A stretch of 64,000 bases of DNA. Source: Brachynemurus nebulosus. Its lineage: Eukaryota; Arthropoda; Insecta; Neuroptera; Myrmeleontidae. The notes under the pieces are model-generated. The model made no database searches. It was given only the letters and a program-made list of their open reading frames with translations, and was not told where the DNA came from. Both the position numbers and the translations under genes were made by a program. The stretch covers positions 62,001-126,000 of the forward strand of contig JAPWDM010000022.1 in the NCBI GenBank assembly GCA_035578155.1, written 5' to 3'. Positions 48,071 through 60,645 of the stretch are shown piece by piece (position 1 is the stretch's first letter; the number at the start of each line of letters is the position of its first letter).

Positions 48071-48299
48071 TATCGTATTTTTTGAGGTACAGCCCGTTTT
48101 ACAGAAAAAAATCAAGATTTTTGCTAAAAATATTCGATCAATCGGTATCTTTATACCAGAGATTTAGTAAATTTCGGTAGATACTCCAAACCTTGTATCC
48201 GATGGCTTTTGAATTAAAAAGTAAATGTATACTTCCAAGAAAGGTTAGGTTTGTTATATTACTCAAATAATAAGTCACGTTCTAGAAAAAACAGTTTTC

Positions 48300-48474
48300 G
48301 GTGCAGAAATGAAAAAGACAGTTAGAAATGCTCTAATGGAAGAATATTATTTGAAAATGCTTGCAGAAATTGAAGAAAGAAAAACTCTTAGATTTTTCAA
48401 AAATTTAAATCATTATGATAAAGGTGCGTATTATGTACATAAATTATCAGATGATCTAACAAGAGAAGAGGTAA
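48300..48474 (+). other. Possible isolated coding exon, function unknown
   Basis: Open from an AAAACAG acceptor-like site near 48295, through an ATG at 48309, to a GAAGAG-GTAAGT donor at 48469-48476. The 50-odd residues are rich in Glu, Lys and Tyr (MEEYYLKMLAEIEERKTLRF). I do not recognise the family. A motif GGGGTAAAGTGGGAAACTTT sits just downstream (48495) and again at 48695, so this may be part of a mobile element. Confidence 0.3.
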
Positions 48475-48827
48475 GTGTAAGAAGAGTAGAGGTAAGTGGG
48501 GTAAAGTGGGAAACTTTTTTTATGGAGCTCCGTTGATTGAACAAAAGTGATTATTTTTCCATGTTTAAAATTTCTATAGTTAAAAGAATTCAATAAGCTA
48601 TCTTTTGCCTAAGCTAACAACTAAAATACTGATTTTGCTTTGAGTTACCGAGCTTTGACTGACCATGTGCAAAATGGCGAAAATTGAAAATCGTGGGGTA
48701 AAGTGGGAAACTTTAAAAATCTGTACAAACTCAACGCAAATCTTGCAGCAAAGTTATTATATCTATATTTCAAGGCAAAAAAGGTTCAAAGAATACAGAA
48801 TACGTAGTAAATATAGAAAAAAAAATA

Positions 48828-50140
48828 GCGCAGACGCTCGGGCGGAGGAGTAAGCAATGCTGCCGTAGTCAATCCTAGTCAGAACTAGCGATTGATACAG
48901 GCGAAGCAACGACTCCCGGCCCGCACCCCACGACGCACCTGCCAAGCATTTAAGCATGTTCATTGTCCTGCGACAACTCGCAGCTAAGGCTTGGAGGTGT
49001 GGGCGCCACGTAAGTTGTTTGTCGAAAATAAGTCCCAGAAACCTGACGCTATCAACGCACTGAAGATTGGATCCTTTTAACGTGAGTACCACCGATGTTT
49101 TTTGGAGTGAAAATCGAAAACCAAGAGCTTCTGCAGAAGTCGCCACTTCGTTGGTGCCTTGTTGCAACCGTTGTTGGATATCCTCAATGGAATCGGCTGC
49201 ATAGAAAATTGTGAGGTCATCAACGTACAAGCAACGACGAATTGGGGCTGAAGCTGCAATATGACTGACTGCGATAGAAAACAAGGTGACACTAATGGTG
49301 GAGCCTTGAGGAACACCATTCTCCTGGGAGTGAGCCTCAGATTCAGTGTCACCTACCCGGACACGAAAAGATTGATCAGTCAGAAAACTTTTTACGAACT
49401 GAAGGAGGTTACCTCTTAAACCCCAGTCGTGCAGCTTCTTGAGAATGCCATACCTCCAGGTCATATCATAAGCTTTCTCCAAATCGAAGAACACAGCCAC
49501 AAGGTGTTTTCGTTGGAGAAAGGCGTCTTGAATGGTATTATCGAGGCGAACAAGATGGTCCGTGGCCGAATGGTATCGGCGGAACCCACATTGATATTTA
49601 GAAATGAGGTTGTGGGATTCCAGCCACCAGACGAGACGGTTGAAATACCTTGCTGAAACAGCAAGTCAAGGATATTGGACGATAGCTAGATAGTTGCGAT
49701 GAATCTTTACCCTCTTTCAGAAGCGGAATGATGGTAGCTTCCCGCCACTGCGGAGTGTAAAAGCCTTGCCTAAAAATTTCGGAATTCAACAAAACCGTTT
49801 CAGACTCATCTAGAAAACGTTCGATGAGTCTTCCACGGGCGTCTCTTGTGCTACAGCCCCACATAGGGCTGTGAGCATTAAAATCTCCTAGTAACAAAAA
49901 TTGGCGTGGTTACTGTAAGGTAAGCTCGGTCAGGGTTTCGACATTCCAGTCGAAGTCTGGCAAGTAGACCGAGCATACTGTGAACTGGGGCGGTTTTAGA
50001 AATTGTAGTGCAACTGCTTGTAGGGGGGTGTTTAACTGATGGCCCCGGAATGGGACGCCATCTTTAATTACGATGGCAACACCCCCCCTCGCCCGGATGT
50101 CTGGCTGTACATTATACCGGCGAACATGATAATTTTTTAT
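48828..50140 (-). pseudogene. LINE copy B: endonuclease fused to RT by internal deletion, 3' end lost
   Basis: Matches the LINE at 934-4596 in reverse. It starts at the equivalent of about 1062, runs through the endonuclease to VLLNS (equivalent of about 1425), jumps directly to IFRQG of the RT region (about 2346), and continues through YVDD and the thumb to the equivalent of about 3350. There it breaks off at an A/T-rich stretch (48815-48827). About 0.9 kb is deleted internally, and RNase H and 3' UTR are absent. Longest open piece: 49500-48763. Confidence 0.9.
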
Positions 50141-53100
50141 TGAGTATGCTCACTCTCAGATGCTCTGGGCGTATGGCAATGTCCTGTGGCTCACCGACTT
50201 CGGCTGCATGACGTGCTGCCTGGTCGGCGAGTTCATTGCCAGGTATCCCCACATGTCCGGGTATGCAGAAAAAGGTGATAGATTTCTGGCGGAGCATGTA
50301 GAGATATGTCAGGATGTTTTGCACCAGTGGATCGATGGTATGAGAGCGGCAGATAGCTTGCAACGCGCTCAACGAGTCGGAACAAATGAGGAATGCGCTG
50401 TCTTCGGATGTTTGACAGAATCGCATAGCTTGCAAAATAGCAAATAATTCTGCAGTATACACAGTGGCCTGGGGAGGAAGTGACCAAGCGTGAGGATCGT
50501 CACGAATGACGATGGCACTTCCAACACCCGTAGCTGTTTTGGAAACATCTGTGTATATGCAGAGAGAGTCAAGTTTGCTAATGATCTAATAAAAGAGGAA
50601 TCGATATTCAAATGAACTGATCTCCTCCTTGTTGAGACCAGTCAGGCCGAAACGACACCTTACTTTAGGGATCAGCCAAGGAGGTAATTCCATAGGACGT
50701 TTGGGAAGTACCTTGGCGAAGTGTAAGTGCAAACTTTCTAATAATTCCTGCGTTCGAACGGCAACTGGTCGACTTATGGTGGGACGCCGACCATAGAGCC
50801 TCTGCAAACGGTATCTGAGTAGAGTCGGGTGATTAATATGCGTAGGTGTTGCATATACCCCGCCGCATAATTGAGCAAGAGACGCTCACGTCTCAGTCAC
50901 AGCGGAGGAAGACCCGACTCTACGCAGAGGCTCACAGAATGACTCGTTCGAAATGCTCCCGTAGCCAGTCGTATGCCTGCATGGTGAACAGGATCTAGGA
51001 GTAGAAGCGCAGACGCCCAGGCGGAGGAGTAAGCAATGCTGCTGTAATCAATCCTAGTCAGAACTGGCGATTGATACAGGCGAAGCAACGACTCCCGGCC
51101 TGCACCCCACGATGGACCCGCCAGGCACTTAAGCATGTTTATTGTCCTGCGACAACTCGCAGTTAAGGCTTGGAGGTGTGGACGCCACGTAAGTTGGTTA
51201 TCAAATATGAGTCCTAGAAACCTGACGCTATCAACGCACTGAAGACTGGATCCTTTTAAAGTGAGAACTGGATCCGGATGTGCGTTGCGCTTTCTGCAGA
51301 AGTGAACCATCAATGTTTTTTGTGGTGAGAAATGAAAATCAAGAGCTTCTGCAGAAATCACCACTTCGTTGATGCCTTGTTGCAGCCGTTGTTGAATATC
51401 CTCGATGGAATCGGCTGCATAGAAAATTGTGAGGTTATCAACGTACAAGCAACGACGAATTGGGGCTGAAGCTGCAATATCACTGACTGCGATGGAAAAC
51501 AAGGTGACACTAATGGTGGAGCTTTGAGGAACACCATTCTCCTGGGAGTGGGCCTCCGACTCAGTGTCACCTACCTGGACACGAAACGTGCGGTCAGTCA
51601 GAAAACTTTTTACGAACTGAGGGAGGTTACCTCTTAAACCCCAGTCGTGCAGCTTCTTGAGAATGCCATACCTCCAGATCATATCATAAGCTTTCTCCAA
51701 ATCGAAGAACACAGCCACAAGGTGTTTTCGTTGGAGAAAGGCGTGTTGAATGGCATTCTCGAGGCGACAGATGGTCCGTAGTCGAATGGTATCGGCGTAA
51801 CCCACATTGATGTTTAGGAATGTGGTTATGGGATTCCAGCCACCAGACGAGACGGTTGTTCACCACTTTTTCCAATACCTTGCTGAAACAGCAAGTCAAG
51901 GATATTGGACGGTAACTAGATAGTTGCGATGAATCTTTACCCTCTCTCAGAAGCGGAACGATGGTAGCTTCCCGCCACTGCGGAGGGTAAACGCCTTGCC
52001 TAAAAATTTCGTTGTAAAGATCCAGTAACCTACACTTATCAGGATAAGGCAGGTTCCGGATCATGGCGTAGGGGATCTCATCAGGTCCAGGGGAGGTGTT
52101 CCCAGATCCCCGAAGCGCCTCCAGTAATCCTTGCATAGAAAACGGTTGGTTATACTGGAGGGATTCATCTAAGAAAAAATCAAGATCATTTTGTTCATGC
52201 TCGATCTTGATCCGCAGGAAGTCCGGGTCATAATTCTGGGAGCCACTGACGCGCTCAAAGTGCTTAGCTAAGCAATTAGCTATTTCGGCGCGTTCAGTGA
52301 TGTTCCGACCGTCGACGACGAGAAGTGAGGGCATCGGTGAATGGGAGGATTTCCCAATAATGGCCCTCACGCTTCTCCATACCTCCGAAGTTGAAGTGGA
52401 AGTATTAATGGCCGAACCATATTGCTCCCATGATAGCCTCTTTTGTTCCTTTATAGTGCGTTTACAGCGTGCTTGTGCACGCTTATAGGCTATCACATTT
52501 TCCTGCGTGGGGCGACGTCTGAGTTCGTTGTACGCCCGTTTTGTCTCTGCAACTGCTACTCTCACGACTTTATTCCATCATGGTACGTGACGTTTGGGTG
52601 GAATGCTGGACGACTTCGGTATACTCTTATATGCTGCTTCAATGACACTGGAGGACATTTACTCCACATCATCTTCTACGTCTCCAGTCAGCTCGGGTGT
52701 ACGGAATGAATCAACGTACATGTTCCAGTCAGCGTGATGGAGACGCCATCTCGGCGAAGACGATTGTGGAGTTATCGGCATGGTACTATTCAAAATAATA
52801 GGTATATGGTCACTTCCGTATGAGTGTGACGCCAGCGTCCACTCAAAACGGTGTGCCATGACCGGTGAGCCAAGTGATAAGTCGATAGCTGACAGCTCAC
52901 CGGGTCTTGCGTTAATGAAAGTACCTTGATCGGTATTCAACAAGACCGCTTCGGACTCGTCTAGAAACCGCTTCGGACCCGTCTCTTGTGCTACAGCCCC
53001 ACATGGGGCTGTGAGCATTGAAATCTCCTAGTAACAAAAATGGACGTGGTAACTGTAAGGTAAGCTCGGTCAGGGTTTCGACATTCCAGTCGAAGTCTGG

Positions 53101-53215
53101 TAAGTAGACCGAGCATACTGTGAATTGTGGCGGTTTTAATATTTGTATTGCGATAGCTTGTAGGGGGGCGTTTATTGGATGGTCCCGGAATGGGAAGTAG
53201 TGCACGCTCGGCCAC
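50141..53215 (-). pseudogene. LINE copy A: endonuclease-RT-RNase H, truncated at both ends
   Basis: In reverse it covers the equivalent of about 1151 to 4212 of the left-end LINE. Open pieces are 53018-52659 (endonuclease), 52565-51684 and 51805-50897 (RT, with a frameshift at 51770; the YVDD motif reads YVDN), and 50807-50112 (linker and RNase H). A ~20-nt deletion lies in the endonuclease near 52975. It ends inside RNase H and is joined directly to copy B at about 50140, head to tail. Confidence 0.9.
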
Positions 53216-56200
53216 TCCGCCGATCTTGTTTGGAAACTTTATATGGTAATAAAGTAAATTAAGACATAGTTACGGTATAATTTTTTTTTTTTGAAATTTG
53301 AAAAAATGGCGGCGGTTTGAGTAAAAATTATAAAATTTTTTACAGCTTTCCATACGAAAAAAAAAGGAAGATTTCAAAACAAAAAAAAAACGCCCCCATA
53401 GGAACATACCGGCTTACCTACAGATTGATAATCCATTTGATTTTTCTTTCAGATAAAAACTGCGGCTACAATTGGCCCCGAATTTCGGCCTTTCTTAAAG
53501 ACACTTTTTTCAAAAAATTATAATAATTATAAAAAACAAATAAAAATAAATAAAAAAAAAATTTTTGTATTGTTAAATAGTGGTATTAATCGTAAAAAAA
53601 ATTCATCGCCATTCCCCCATCCTCTCCATCCAAAAAAAAAAAAAAAAAAATTGTGAAAATTGACTATTTTTCGGCAAATCACACTGTGATGGTACCTTAA
53701 GTAGTAAAATTGTTGAAAAAAGCAGTCATTTTTTATTATTTTTTAATTATCTCCATAAAATAAATAGACAAATATATTTTTTTATCCTTGTAATGAGCTG
53801 CAATTATCTGAAATAACAATATTTTTGTTTGTCGATCGGGGTCATTTCCAATTAAAAATTCTTTCCTCAACCAAAAAAAAAAAGTATATATATTTATATA
53901 AATCAAATGCAAGTTACTTCCGGTTCGTAGATTTTAGAAAAAATTAAAAAGAAATAGATATTTTAAAACGGAAATATGTTTGCGGTAGCAATAACGGGAG
54001 CAATACAAGTTTATTTAGACTAAAATGCGGAATGTAAATTTTTTAAAATTCTTTTAAGCTTTTCCGCCAAAGAAATCTATGTGCAAAATCTTTGAAATTG
54101 GAAGACGTAGTATCTAACTGACAATCAATACATTTTTTCTAAGATTAGAAAAAGTGTCTTGATTAATTTTTATGGTCCGAGGAAAAAAACTCAGGTAAAA
54201 TTTTTTCTGACCCATGTCACATCAAGAGCGACACACCCTAACATAGACGGTAAGTTCAAGACTTTTTCTTTTTGTCTCCATTGCATACCGCTGGAGATCG
54301 ATGTAGGCAGTTTCATAGATCATACTGTATCTCGATGTTGAGATGCCAGTATTACTATCACTTGCACCGTCGTAATAGTAAGCTGCAAGCCTGAATTCTT
54401 AATTTCTTATATATACAGTAATACTTAGCTCAATTAGAGGTCATCGATTACAGAGCAATGAACTTTTCAGTAGCATTGAAACTTCCGTCTGTAGTTTATT
54501 AGTTGCTTTCAAAAATGTTATATATAAACAATTCCCTTTCTTGTAATTATGTATATGCATCTCATTGTGAGAGTAGTTGATATGGGCGCAGTTGTACCTA
54601 GCTAATTTTAATGGAATTTTTTTTGCTAAGAACGAGTTTGTTTATAAAAAATGAAAAAATGATGACTTTGAAATCAAAGAGTTAGTTTCTTGGTAGTTAA
54701 TGTTAATGCCAACTATTTTTTGTAAAGTTAAAATTTTCTAAATTATTAATTTTTAAAAATTGAAAGAATGTACAGTTCTCGTTTCGTGACGCAGTCAAAG
54801 CATAATAAATACGTTGCCAATGGAGTGTGACACACAATTTCCTCGTACTTGTAACAGACTTTTATCCAATTTTTGAAATGATTTTTTACTAAAATTTAAA
54901 AAATTATTCAAAAATTATTGTAAAAACCATAAAAAAGGCTCATTAATTTAAATATGTTTTACGTTCTCAAAAAATAAAGTGTGAATAAAAAGTAAAGTGG
55001 TTCAATCGTTCAAGACTAGATAATTGCAAATGTGATAATATTTCCCGAACATTCTGCGAAAAGCTATTAAAAGAAAAATTAATGAAAAGTTAGCTGAAGA
55101 ATATGGAGGCGATGAGAAAAAGTTATGATGATGGCCGCTACGTTGGCGCGATTAACAAATAATTTTTGCATATATAAAAAATTGAAAATCGTCATTTCCT
55201 TTTTTTGAAGTTTACATATAAAGTCTGTAGATACTAGAGGCCATTCATAAATTACGTCACAAAAAATTTGGTCGTTTTACCCCCCTCCTTTCCTCATCGT
55301 CACGCTGCATAACATTTTGTCGAACCCACCATCTAATATTCCGTTTCAAATCTTGGACCCCACTGCCTTAAGGTAATAAATAGGTATTACATATAATGAA
55401 TTTTTTTTACTTTCGTTAACTAATTTTGGAATTATAACATTTTTTAAAGGCGCAAAAAATAAATGAGCATTAATACTTCCCTTTTATTTTATTTCATTGC
55501 CTGATAATACTCGAGTGGTAGAATAATTTAAGCCGACTTCCCCATATCTGCAATTCTTTAATCGGATAAATAAATATTTTGATATTTTTTTAAGAAGTTT
55601 TGAAATTTCGCTAGTAAAATTTACAGAATTTAACTCTCGACTGATTTTCTCCCACCGTTTAATAGTACTTAAGAAGCATTATCTACAAGAATTTAAAATA
55701 TCCCAATCGATTAGGCTATTTCAAAAACAATGATTGGAATTTCACATTATAAAATTTTTTTACTTACAAACGATCGGGTTTACGTGAGTGAATTTAGGTA
55801 TGTTACTAATTCAATGCACTATAGATTAATATTATTTTCGTCTTCCCTGTTGCAATTGATTTGAAAATAAGCGAAAAAACATAATTTTATTTGGCTTAAA
55901 CATAGATCACTTTACCCACATTTACTCCACAGAAACAGACCAACTACACAACCTTTGTAGATTATAAAAATATAGCAACCATCGAAGTTTAAAACAACGA
56001 GACTTTGAAAGTCTTACTTTGCGAGAGAACTTTATTAATAATTGACGTGAACCAAAGAAAACAATATACGGAAATAATAAAAGCTGATGGCCATCAATAT
56101 TTTAAATATTTTTAATTTAGATTTTTTAATCTAGAGTTCTATAATCATGGTCACTAATTACCATTTATTAATTCAAGGTACATTTAAGACACAAAACAAC

Positions 56201-56238
56201 TAGTTCTAAAGTTTGTGTATTGTCCCCCATAAATTTAC
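53216..56238. other. AT-rich intergenic DNA, no gene seen
   Basis: Several A-runs and short meaningless frames. At 55235-55320 the block GGCCATTCATAAATTACGTC, then ACCCCCCTCC and CGTCACGCTG, resembles a dispersed insect repeat with which I am only loosely familiar. Confidence 0.5.
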
Positions 56239-56618
<380 letters not shown>

Positions 56619-57104
56619 CATTGCTTTCCCTTAAATCTGTAAAAAGTTGCTTCAAGTTTTGTGAATTTTAGTATTATTGAGTGGCTATTCTTTTTTGTGT
56701 ATTTACTTGTAAGTACAATTTAAGTTGTTAAATTCAAATTTAAACTCAACTTTATATCCGAGAAATACAATACACCTCGTTTAGAAATGCAGAGATTCAC
56801 CAGCGTTTAGAAACGAAGTTTGTTTATTAAAGGAAATTTTGTTTATCATTAGGTTAGTAAACTACTAAATATTTTTTTATTACAAAATTACAAAGCTTAA
56901 ATAAGACTGAGTTAATTTAAAGTGCTATTCAAGTCATTACTAACAAAAGATGTATAATAAATGTTGTTCATGAAGACGTGTAGCCTTGTAGTGAAAAAGT
57001 TTTCCTAACTCGTAGAAGCAAATTGAAAATGAACGCAGTTTTAGACATTGTAAATTTTTACTCACTTGTGTTTAGCTCATATCATCTAGAAATTAACTAA
57101 TTAA

Positions 57105-58305
57105 TTAATTACCACAACTTGGGGTAAGATTGGCGCATTTTTTGCGTTTTTTTACATAAACTGCCTTATATTTCTCATATATATTTAAGTAACTTCCTCT
57201 TACTATTAGCTATTGAACTCTGCATATTTCAAAGTATACATTGACTAGTTATTAGAGCTCAGAACTTATTTAATTTCTATTTTAAGATGTTCTGAAAATT
57301 TGGGGCAATCTTGCCTTTATTTGGGGTAACATTGTCCCAAATACAAAATGTCATAGTAATTAATGCCAAATATTATTTGGGACAACATTCGACATTTTTA
57401 ATTGTGGTTGTACGTAAGTAGATAGTCTACAATATGTTAGGGACAGGGCCCGCTCCAAGGGCAAGCAACCCGGGCATTTGACCGGGGCGGAAAATTTTAA
57501 GGGTGGTAATTTTGTAAATTTTTTTCATTTAATTCCTGATTTTTTATTTAATAAATATTTCATAATTATTTCTATAGAAACCACCAACAAAATAATTTAA
57601 ACTTTTTTTTAATTCAAAAAAAAAAAAACACTCAATAATATTATTTTAAAAAGGAATAAAAAATAGTAATAATAATGAAAAAAATTATGTGAAATTCGTA
57701 ATAAAAAATAGTATATGCAACTCGTGCAGGATTGTCGATTGCCCACTTGAGCGAATGAGCGCACTCACTACGATCGTGCACTCAATTTCGCTCTCGTGGG
57801 CAATCGACAATTTCCCGCACTTATTGCATAATATACTGTTCTTTTAATGGAAATTTAAAAATAAACAGGGTGGGCCAATCTTGCCCCAATACTTGGGCCA
57901 AAGTTACCCCAGCTTACAAAATCACATTTTAAAAATAAACAAAGTAAGTATCAGAAAAAACAAACTTAAAATATTTTGAATATATATATTAAATGAAAGC
58001 TGTTATACACTTACCAATCAAAAATCTTAAGTAGTTCTGGATGTGCAAGCAAAAGTTGGTTTGCATCAAAACATTCACAAGAAGTAACGGTGAAGTTGGA
58101 GCAGCACTGAACAGTGGCAAAAGATGGAATTAAATGAATCTTAGCATTCGAGTATAGTCAGTGCTGCTACCTGTCATTTACGACAAGAACCAAGTTGATA
58201 GCTGTATTTGCTAACTAATAGTAAATCAAACTGTCTTTTTCCAAGACTTGGGCCAATCTTACCCTTAAGGGATAATCTTACCCCAAGTTACGGTAATTAA
58301 TTAAT
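57105..58305. mobile_element. 1.2-kb element with TTGGGGTAAGATTGG-type inverted ends
   Basis: The left end AATTACCACAACTTGGGGTA plus AGATTGGC is mirrored by ATCTTACCCCAAGTTACGGT plus AATTA at 58277-58300. Related sequence recurs inside (TTTGGGGCAATCTTGCC at about 57299, GGCCAATCTTGCCCCAA at 57873 and GGGCCAATCTTACCC at 58251). A hAT-like start (CAGGGCCCGCTCCAAGGGCA, 57446) and the nested hairpin repeat occupy 57446-57840. No transposase seen. Confidence 0.7.
57539..57835. repeat. Nested hairpin repeat, copy 2
   Basis: Same block as 42922-43225, sharing ATTTCTATAGAAACCACCAA and the hairpin at 57716-57828, whose outer 16-bp stem is perfectly kept while the inner stem has gained a mismatch (GTGCACTCA instead of GTGCGCTCA). 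Confidence 0.82.
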
Positions 58306-59395
58306 TAACTTTATGATATATAACTTTCTAATATAGTATATTAACCAAACATATTGACAGATATCAGCAATGATAGATATTACAATTTTCGATCTATGGT
58401 CCATTTCACTTAAATTTAACCATGCTTGATCACTTATGAATTTAAATAATTTCCGTTTTCTTGGCTTTATCTCTTTTATAATTGCATTTACATAAATTTT
58501 AAATTTGCAGTTTGTTTTTCGAAAAGAATAGAAAATTGATTTGTTTCGAATATAAGAATTATTTAATTTTTTAATTATGACTCATGATCAATTGTATTTG
58601 AAATGGGGTATACAATTATTTCGAAATGAGTAAACTGAAAATCTTTGGATCCAATTACATAAAGAAACTTGTTGCAATACGTCGTATATTATATTACTAA
58701 AGTGATTAATGCGCCTTTTAAATAAAATAAATATATTGTTAGGAAAATTTTTCTATATCCTTGATATAATTTCTCTACAAATAATAGCTGTTCACTGAGT
58801 ATAAAAATTTATGTCAAGAGAATACAAAATACATTTTAGAATGGGATAAATAACAAACAGATTTTTACAAAACTTGGAGGATACCTTTATAAAATACACA
58901 AATACAGGAAAATTTCACTAAGAACATTAATTAGTTAAATTGACGATCCGGGGCTTCAAACGAACTGTGTATATAACTATATATATGTACAGACAAGCCT
59001 AACAGATCGAATTTTTTATTCAAAAAAAATTTGCTGGAAAATTTTCTATATAAAATAAAAAAAAAAAAAAAAACACAAAAAAATCTGGAAACTGCGCGAG
59101 TCTTAAAAGGCATAATTACCATCTATCATCTCATTAGGCGGTCTATACACACTTAACCACTTTTTAATAAGATCAGTGTTGAACCTTAACGCAGATAGCA
59201 TCGTTTTCCAAAATTCATTTAAATTTTTTTAACTCGACAATTCCCATAGTTATCTAGATATTTTTTATTTTTTTAGCTATAATTAAGTCTACATTCTGCT
59301 GCCACCATTAGAAGGCCAAGTGACTTAATATTTCATTTTTATTATAAAGGGAAGTTAACCACCAAATGTACTACGCTAAAAAATTTAATTTTTTT
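58306..59395. other. AT-rich intergenic DNA, no gene seen
   Basis: No coding frame or repeat structure recognised. Confidence 0.5.
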
Positions 59396-59458
59396 TAACA
59401 CGGCGCGACGTGCGTTTCGGCCTATATCGGCTCTCATCAGGTCTGTATTTTGTAAAAT
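59396..59458 (-). ncRNA. Hammerhead ribozyme motif in PLE terminal repeat
   Basis: On the minus strand: CTGATGA, closing G, stem II GCC-GATATA-GGC, C, GAAA, minimal stem III C-G-CA-C-G, then GUC (cleavage site, 59407-59409 in plus coordinates). It is downstream of the GIY-YIG frame on the same strand, as in published PLE hammerheads. Stem I is impaired by five extra bases (GCGCC) after the cleavage site compared with the other copy. Confidence 0.7.
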
Positions 59459-59769
59459 AAACCAGTTATTTATAAATAAAAACAATTTTTTTTAAAAAAA
59501 CAACAATTAAAAAATTGAAAACAATTAAAATTATCACAACGCGACTAGTTTTTATATTAAAATAAAAATAAAATAAAAATAAAAAATGCAAATGACTAGA
59601 ATTTTTTCCTCTTGTATGACTAAAGGTTCCCAGTTTCTTAGAGAAAGTGTGAATCATTAACAAAGTGTGTACTTTTGTGCAGCTACCATAATGTATGGCT
59701 ACCACGACTACGACCTAGTTAATTATCTACCACGATCAACATACATAGCTACCATCATTAGAACGATGA

Positions 59770-60138
59770 TTAGTTCGGTAATAGTTTGCGCGCTGTCATG
59801 CAAAGTTGTTTATAAACAGATGCTGACAGGTTATTAATGTCAGTTTGAAAATTATAATTGTTTTTATATGTTGCGATCCATAGATTCTCCAGGTTTAGAC
59901 GCTTTCTTAAATTTCTTTCGCACTGTAGAATGTTGGCATCTTCGAATAAGAAACGATGATCATTTTCATCGCCATGTTGTGCTAAACCAGTGCGAATGTC
60001 ACCTCTTTTTAAATCCGATTTATGCTGTTTCATTCGATGTTCCAAACTCTTTGATGTTTGACCAACATAAAGAGCGCTGCAGCCGCCACACTGGACTGAA
60101 TATACTAAGTTCTCCTTTTTGTCTGTAGCTGTACACAC
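59770..60138 (-). pseudogene. Penelope-like GIY-YIG endonuclease domain, 5' truncated
   Basis: 122-residue open frame containing NLVYSVQCGGCSALYVGQTS, then LEHRMKQHK (the GIY-YIG core with its Arg and the downstream H). An H..F-ED-N-I-L block and E-N-L-W-I-A end follow, carrying the catalytic Glu region typical of PLE C termini. The RT domain is missing upstream, where the inverted terminal segment starts. The retained domain itself has no stop. Confidence 0.87.
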
Positions 60139-60453
60139 TTTGTTAATAATTCACACTTCCTCTAAGAAACTGGGAACCTTTAGTCATACAAGAGGAAAAA
60201 ATTCTAGTCATTTGCATTTTTTATTTTTATTTTAATATAAAAACTAGTCGCATTGTGACAATTTTAATTGTTTTTAATTGTTTTCAATTTTTTAAATGTT
60301 GTTTTTTAAAAAAATTTTACTTTTATCTATAAATAACTGAATTATTTTACAAAATTTGTATGTCACTTTTATAATTTTAATATTTATTGTAAGTATTTAA
60401 TTCATTTTTCTTATATTTTATATTTAAATTATTTAAATACTATTTTTATTTAT

Positions 60454-60521
60454 ATTTTACAAAATACAGACCTGATGAGGGACGCTATAGGCCGAAACGT
60501 ACGTCGTGTTAAAATAAAATA
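60454..60521 (+). ncRNA. Hammerhead ribozyme motif, inverted PLE terminal copy
   Basis: CTGATGA at 60472-60478, GAAAC at 60494-60498, minimal stem III C-G-TA-C-G and GUC ending at 60505. Stem I can form with bulges between ATTTTAC...AC..AC upstream and GTGT.AAAAT downstream. Stem II is weak (only the first two pairs are kept), so this copy is probably less active. Confidence 0.6.
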
Positions 60522-60645
60522 AAATTTTTTAAAGTAGTACATTTGGTGGTTATTGTTCCAAAAAATTGTCCTTATTTCATTTTTGTGACAACACTACACT
60601 ATAGGTCAAAATTCATACAGTTACAATTAAAAATATCTGTCTATC

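Larger units (their letters stand above)
59396..60525 (-). mobile_element. Penelope-like element, 3' part, flanked by inverted terminal segments
   Basis: The minus strand carries a GIY-YIG coding end (60138-59770) followed by a 3' segment with a hammerhead motif (59396-59458). The same 3' segment reappears inverted at 60162-60525: AACTGGGAACCTTTAGTCAT and TTCTAGTCATTTGCATTTTT at 60165-60222 mirror 59583-59645, and a second hammerhead follows. Inverted terminal copies and 5' truncation are known for Penelope-like insertions. Confidence 0.88.
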
